Shown in pieces: positions 61,253 to 64,000 of a stretch of 64,000 nucleotides of DNA. The stretch's first letter is position 1. Each line of letters begins with the position of its first letter. Source of the stretch: an uncultured Prevotella sp. (lineage in GTDB: Bacteria; Bacteroidota; Bacteroidia; Bacteroidales; Bacteroidaceae); the NCBI GenBank assembly GCA_944320235.1, contig CALUGQ010000006.1, positions 1 to 64,000 of the forward strand, read 5' to 3'. A program made the position numbers and the translations under genes. Under the pieces are notes generated by a model. The model did not search any database. It had not been told where the DNA came from and saw nothing but the letters and a program-made list of their open reading frames with translations.

Positions 61253-61822
61253 ATGGAGTCACACCCTTTCGAGCCTTTCATGCCAGCACACGCGCAGCTG
61301 CTCATGCTCGGCACATTCCCACCATCACAAAAGCGATGGTGCATGCCGTTCTATTACCCAAACTACCAAAATGACATGTGGCGCATCTTCGGAATCTGCT
61401 TCTTCGGCGACAAGGCCCACTTCCTCCTGGAAGACGAAAAGCGCTTCAACCTTGAGTTGATAAAGCCATTCCTCACCGAGAAAGGCATAGCCATGTACGA
61501 CACTGCCGTTAAAGTGAGGCGCACAAAGAACACCGCCTCCGACAAAGACCTGGAAATATTGCAAGCCGCCGACCTCGACTCCATGCTCCGCCAGCTACCA
61601 TGCTGCCGCGCCGTAATCACTGCCGGGCAGTTAGCAACCGACGTTTTCTGCCGCCACTTCGGCATCAGCGTGCCTAAGGTTGGGGCGTTCACGGAGTTCA
61701 ACTTCTACGGGCGCTGCGTCAGGCTCTACCGCATGCCAAGCTCATCGCGGGCCTACCCGATGAGCACCGAGCGCAAGGCTGAGCAATACGAAACCGTGTT
61801 CAGATACCTCGGAATGCTGTAA
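61253..61822 (+). CDS. Uracil-DNA-glycosylase-family protein
   Basis: The product is 189 residues from 61253 (MESHPFEPFMPAHAQLLMLGTFPPSQKRW). It matches the Bacteroidales group of the UDG superfamily: LMLGTFPPS, RWCMPFYYPNYQNDMWRIFG, KGIAMYDTAVKVRRTKNTASDKDLEIL, CCRAVITAGQLATDVF and YRMPSSSRAYPMS. A repair role is inferred from the fold; the true substrate base is untested. It lies 106 bases after the EEP gene and 94 before udk. Confidence 0.8.
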   Translation: MESHPFEPFMPAHAQLLMLGTFPPSQKRWCMPFYYPNYQNDMWRIFGICFFGDKAHFLLEDEKRFNLELIKPFLTEKGIAMYDTAVKVRRTKNTASDKDLEILQAADLDSMLRQLPCCRAVITAGQLATDVFCRHFGISVPKVGAFTEFNFYGRCVRLYRMPSSSRAYPMSTERKAEQYETVFRYLGML

Positions 61823-61916
61823 CAACTGCACAACATTAACATAACCGCAGGCCGCCCGGTGCCGCATGAGCCGCCAAGGGGCAAACACGAGCATACGGCC
61901 GACTGCACAACAACCA

Positions 61917-62537
61917 ATGGAAATGACGATAATAGGAGTTGCCGGAGGCACCGGCTCTGGCAAGACCACCGTGGTCAGGAAGATAGTTGAGTCGCTACCA
62001 CCCCACTACGTGGCTGTGGTTCCTCTCGATTCATATTACAACGACGAGTCGGCAGCCACGCCTGAGGAGCGCAAGTCTATCAACGTGGACCACCCAGATG
62101 CCTTCGACTGGACGCTGCTCACAGCCCACGTGAAAGCGTTGCGCGCCGGGCAGCCAATCGAAATGCCGGTCTATTCATACAAGGAGTTCAGCCGTCTGCC
62201 GCAGACTGAGCGCATAGAGCCACGCCCGGTAGTGATTGTCGAAGGCATAATGGTGCTGCTCAACAAGGAGCTCCGCGACATGATGGACCTCAAGATATAC
62301 GTTGACACAGACTCTGACGAACGGTTCATACGCAACCTCCAGCGCGATGTGATTGAGCGCGGGCGCACCGTCGAGATGGTGATCGACCGCTACCTGCGCA
62401 TGAAGAAGCCCATGCACGAGCTGTTCATAGAGCCGACAAAGAAGTACGCCGACCTCATCATACCGCAAGGTGGCGAGAACAACACCGGCATAAAGATACT
62501 GCGGAAGTACATCGAGGGCATTGTCACAGACCGCTGA
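61917..62537 (+). CDS. udk: Uridine kinase
   Basis: The 206-residue enzyme phosphorylates uridine and cytidine with ATP or GTP in pyrimidine salvage. P-loop GVAGGTGSGKTTVVRKI (about 7-23), substrate block PLDSYYND, DHPDAFDWTLL, MPVYSYKEFSR, EGIMVLLNKELRDMMDLKIYVDTDSDERFIRNLQRDVIERGR and the final IIPQGGENNTGIKIL are typical. The chosen start at 61917 (MEMTIIGVAGG) avoids a non-conserved extension. The nearby secreted nucleases could supply nucleosides for it. Confidence 0.95.
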   Translation: MEMTIIGVAGGTGSGKTTVVRKIVESLPPHYVAVVPLDSYYNDESAATPEERKSINVDHPDAFDWTLLTAHVKALRAGQPIEMPVYSYKEFSRLPQTERIEPRPVVIVEGIMVLLNKELRDMMDLKIYVDTDSDERFIRNLQRDVIERGRTVEMVIDRYLRMKKPMHELFIEPTKKYADLIIPQGGENNTGIKILRKYIEGIVTDR

Positions 62538-62559
62538 AGGCAGCCGGACTTGCCTTCAG
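62534..62559. terminator. Weak hairpin at the end of udk
   Basis: CTGAAGGCA pairs with TGCCTTCAG around an 8-base loop and overlaps the udk stop codon. No T-run, so its role as a terminator is doubtful. Confidence 0.3.
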
Positions 62560-62585
62560 CAGCGCTTTCCACCGCTGCGAGGCCG

Positions 62586-63191
62586 TCACATGATGTCCGT
62601 ATGCCCGTCGTGGCCTGCTTGTTCCAGCCGTTTCTTCCACGAATATATCTTCACCGCGTTTACAATCTCGGTGATGCCGTAAAGCAAGCTGCACCATCCG
62701 AGGATGACCAACGGCAGGGCCGCGCTCTCCATGGGCTTAATGATGGCATACAGACCGACCAGAAGAACCAGCGAAGGGCATACCCAGTAGAAGAACGAAA
62801 AGCGCCCGTAGCGGCGCGCTGCGAGCAAGGCCATGAACTGGTTGATGGCACCGAGGATGAGTATCGCGCCGAGCACATACATCAGTCCGGCCACAAACAT
62901 GGCTGGCTTTATGGCGAGCAGTGCTCCAAGGATGAGGCTGCCAAGGCCGACTACGGGCAGCGGCGGGCGCCCCTGGCTCACCACCCGGCCGTCTGCATCG
63001 GTTATCTTGTATGCCGAGGCTGTCCTTACGGCGTTGAAATACGTGGCGCACGAAATGACACCCGACAGCAAGAACAGCACCCCGATGGCTATCGTTATCC
63101 ACGTAACGGTGGCATCGGGATATTGGATGAGCAGCACTCCGACTATGAGGGAGCACACCGCACGGAACAATGAACTTCGTAACACTTTCAT
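62586..63191 (-). CDS. DUF308 (HdeD-like) membrane protein
   Basis: The product has 201 residues and about six membrane helices (SLIVGVLLIQYPDATVTWITIAIGVLFLLSGVISCATYF; LGSLILGALLAIKPAMFVAGLMYVLGAILILGAINQFMALLAA; VCPSLVLLVGLYAIIKPMESAALPLVILGWCSLLYGITEIVNAVKI). A polar loop (KITDADGRVVSQGRPP) separates the pairs. The family function is unknown; HdeD is an acid-stress gene in E. coli. A TATATTTG box (63215-63222) serves as promoter. Confidence 0.88.
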   Translation of the reverse strand: MKVLRSSLFRAVCSLIVGVLLIQYPDATVTWITIAIGVLFLLSGVISCATYFNAVRTASAYKITDADGRVVSQGRPPLPVVGLGSLILGALLAIKPAMFVAGLMYVLGAILILGAINQFMALLAARRYGRFSFFYWVCPSLVLLVGLYAIIKPMESAALPLVILGWCSLLYGITEIVNAVKIYSWKKRLEQAGHDGHTDIM

Positions 63192-63214
63192 GACTCTGAG
63201 GTTTTAACTTATTG

Positions 63215-63222
63215 CAAATATA
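63215..63222 (-). promoter_or_regulatory. DUF308 gene promoter -7 box
   Basis: Minus-strand TATATTTG fits TAnnTTTG, 23 bases before the ATG at 63191. Confidence 0.6.
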
Positions 63223-63280
63223 AGGATAAAAGCTGTAAGGAACAATTTTTCAGCTCACTTTTTGACAAAAAGACATACCG

Positions 63281-63787
63281 ATGACCACACTTTACTTGGC
63301 TAGGCACGGCGAGACCGTGGACAACGTGAACAGGATAATGCAGGGGCAGACCCAAGGCCGCCTGACCCTCAATGGCATAAGGCAGGCCGAAGAGCTGCGC
63401 GACAGTATGGCGCAGGCCTGCCTCGACGCCGTCGTGGCTAGCGACCTTCGCCGCGCCGTGGACACTGCGGCAATCATAGCCGCACCCCACGGGCTGCCCG
63501 TGGCCACCACCCCACTGCTGCGCGAGCGCGACTGGGGCAGCTTCACAGGCAGGTACATACCAGAGCTTAAAGACGAACCGTGGCCCGATGACATTGAGAC
63601 GCTCGACCAACTGAAAGCGCGCGCCGCGGCGTTTCTCGACTTAATGCGCCGCGAGCACGCCGGTCAGACGGTGCTCGCCGTTGGCCACGGCATAATCAAC
63701 AAGGCCATACAAGCCGTGCTCTACGGCAAGCCCATGCAAGAGATCAAGCGCATGGAAAACGCAGAAGTAAGGAAATTGGAATTGTGA
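63281..63787 (+). CDS. Histidine phosphatase family protein
   Basis: The product is a 168-residue enzyme of the phosphoglycerate-mutase-like superfamily. The RHGE motif (LYLARHGETVDNVNRIMQGQ, residues 8-11) holds the phosphorylated His, R at 57 is in VVASDLRRAVDTA, the Glu of RERDWGSFTGR is the acid, and VLAVGHGIINKAIQAVLYG holds the second His. It is a small member like CobC or sugar phosphatases; the substrate is open. Confidence 0.88.
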   Translation: MTTLYLARHGETVDNVNRIMQGQTQGRLTLNGIRQAEELRDSMAQACLDAVVASDLRRAVDTAAIIAAPHGLPVATTPLLRERDWGSFTGRYIPELKDEPWPDDIETLDQLKARAAAFLDLMRREHAGQTVLAVGHGIINKAIQAVLYGKPMQEIKRMENAEVRKLEL

Positions 63788-63928
63788 TTCACTGATTTAG
63801 GGCATCCAATTGCCGCTGCACGACAAAAGCCCATCTGCTTATGGACAAGAAAAAGCACGAGGCAGCAATGTACACAGCCCCCCAATGCCTCACGGCAACA
63901 TCAACCGCACCCCGATAAAGACATAACA

Positions 63929-63962
63929 AGCCGGGCGAACCGCCCATGCGGTTCGCCCGGCT
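63929..63962. terminator. Strong hairpin at the right edge
   Basis: AGCCGGGCGAACCGC and its complement form a perfect 15-bp stem with a 4-base loop, followed by ATATTCTT on plus. It lies 140 bases after the phosphatase gene and may end that transcript or one from beyond the window. Confidence 0.65.
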
Positions 63963-64000
63963 ATATTCTTACGTTCCCCCACCGCAAAGCGATGGTTCAA

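Noticed and set aside
1..64000. tRNA or rRNA genes
   Set aside because: I looked through the gene-free stretches for cloverleaf-like arms and CCA ends and saw no convincing candidate; a covariance-model scan would settle this.

Overview
The window looks like a chromosomal segment of a Bacteroidales bacterium, most like the Prevotellaceae. The reasons are the many -7 promoter boxes of the form TAnnTTTG, the type V (FimA/Mfa-like) pilus operon, a T9SS-type C-terminal sorting domain, the NifU-like/GGGtGRT gene pair, DUF5689 and DUF6359 lipoproteins beside a TonB-dependent receptor, and a MetH without its activation domain. Genus and species cannot be fixed from the sequence alone. Most of the window is GC-rich housekeeping DNA. 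The first ~1.2 kb is visibly AT-rich and looks foreign.

Layout. 1-5.4 kb is accessory: a GmrSD-like (DUF262/DUF1524) gene broken by a frameshift and an IS30-family element, then a YgbA-type nitrosative-stress protein, a NucS-like PD-(D/E)XK nuclease, a DUF169 protein and a small MITE-like element. 5.4-19.4 kb is one minus-strand type V pilus operon (DUF3575, DUF3868, FimB/Mfa2-like anchor, major pilin, three further lipoprotein subunits, 1606-aa surface protein). It has a ~0.5-kb leader with direct repeats and a G8 tract at its promoter. 20-27 kb holds pyruvate kinase and, divergently, a three-gene heavy-metal RND efflux operon. 27.5-33.5 kb is a minus-strand cluster: DUF4375, smpB, metH, a HAD phosphatase and a GHL10 glycosidase lipoprotein. 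34-36 kb is the NifU-like/GGGtGRT pair. 35.9-43 kb holds DUF2461, nth, an ECF sigma/anti-sigma/LTxxQ cassette behind an L,D-transpeptidase and a miniature sorting-domain protein, an SGNH hydrolase and a small lytic transglycosylase.

43-53.7 kb holds rnz, a lipoprotein and mazG (minus), then valS, a sodium:solute symporter and a HAD phosphatase (plus), then gpx-trxB, a secreted NUC1 nuclease and rpmE2 (minus). 54-61 kb is a TonB-receptor/DUF5689/DUF6359 operon facing away from a secreted endonuclease/exonuclease/phosphatase-family enzyme; a nucleic-acid scavenging role is possible. The right end holds a uracil-DNA-glycosylase-family protein, udk, a DUF308 membrane protein and a histidine phosphatase.

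The least expected structure is a dispersed intergenic repeat. Seven arrays (near 2.5, 19.7, 27.3, 33.8, 42.8, 53.8 and 59.8 kb) each hold 3-4 tandem units of exactly 22 bp. The unit is built on a 17-bp imperfect palindrome, CAAAACGGSCCGTTTTG, plus a 5-bp spacer. All seven arrays lie between genes and none codes for protein. A second, ~200-bp repeat with terminal inverted repeats occurs once whole (5.03-5.23 kb) and once truncated (19.8-19.9 kb).
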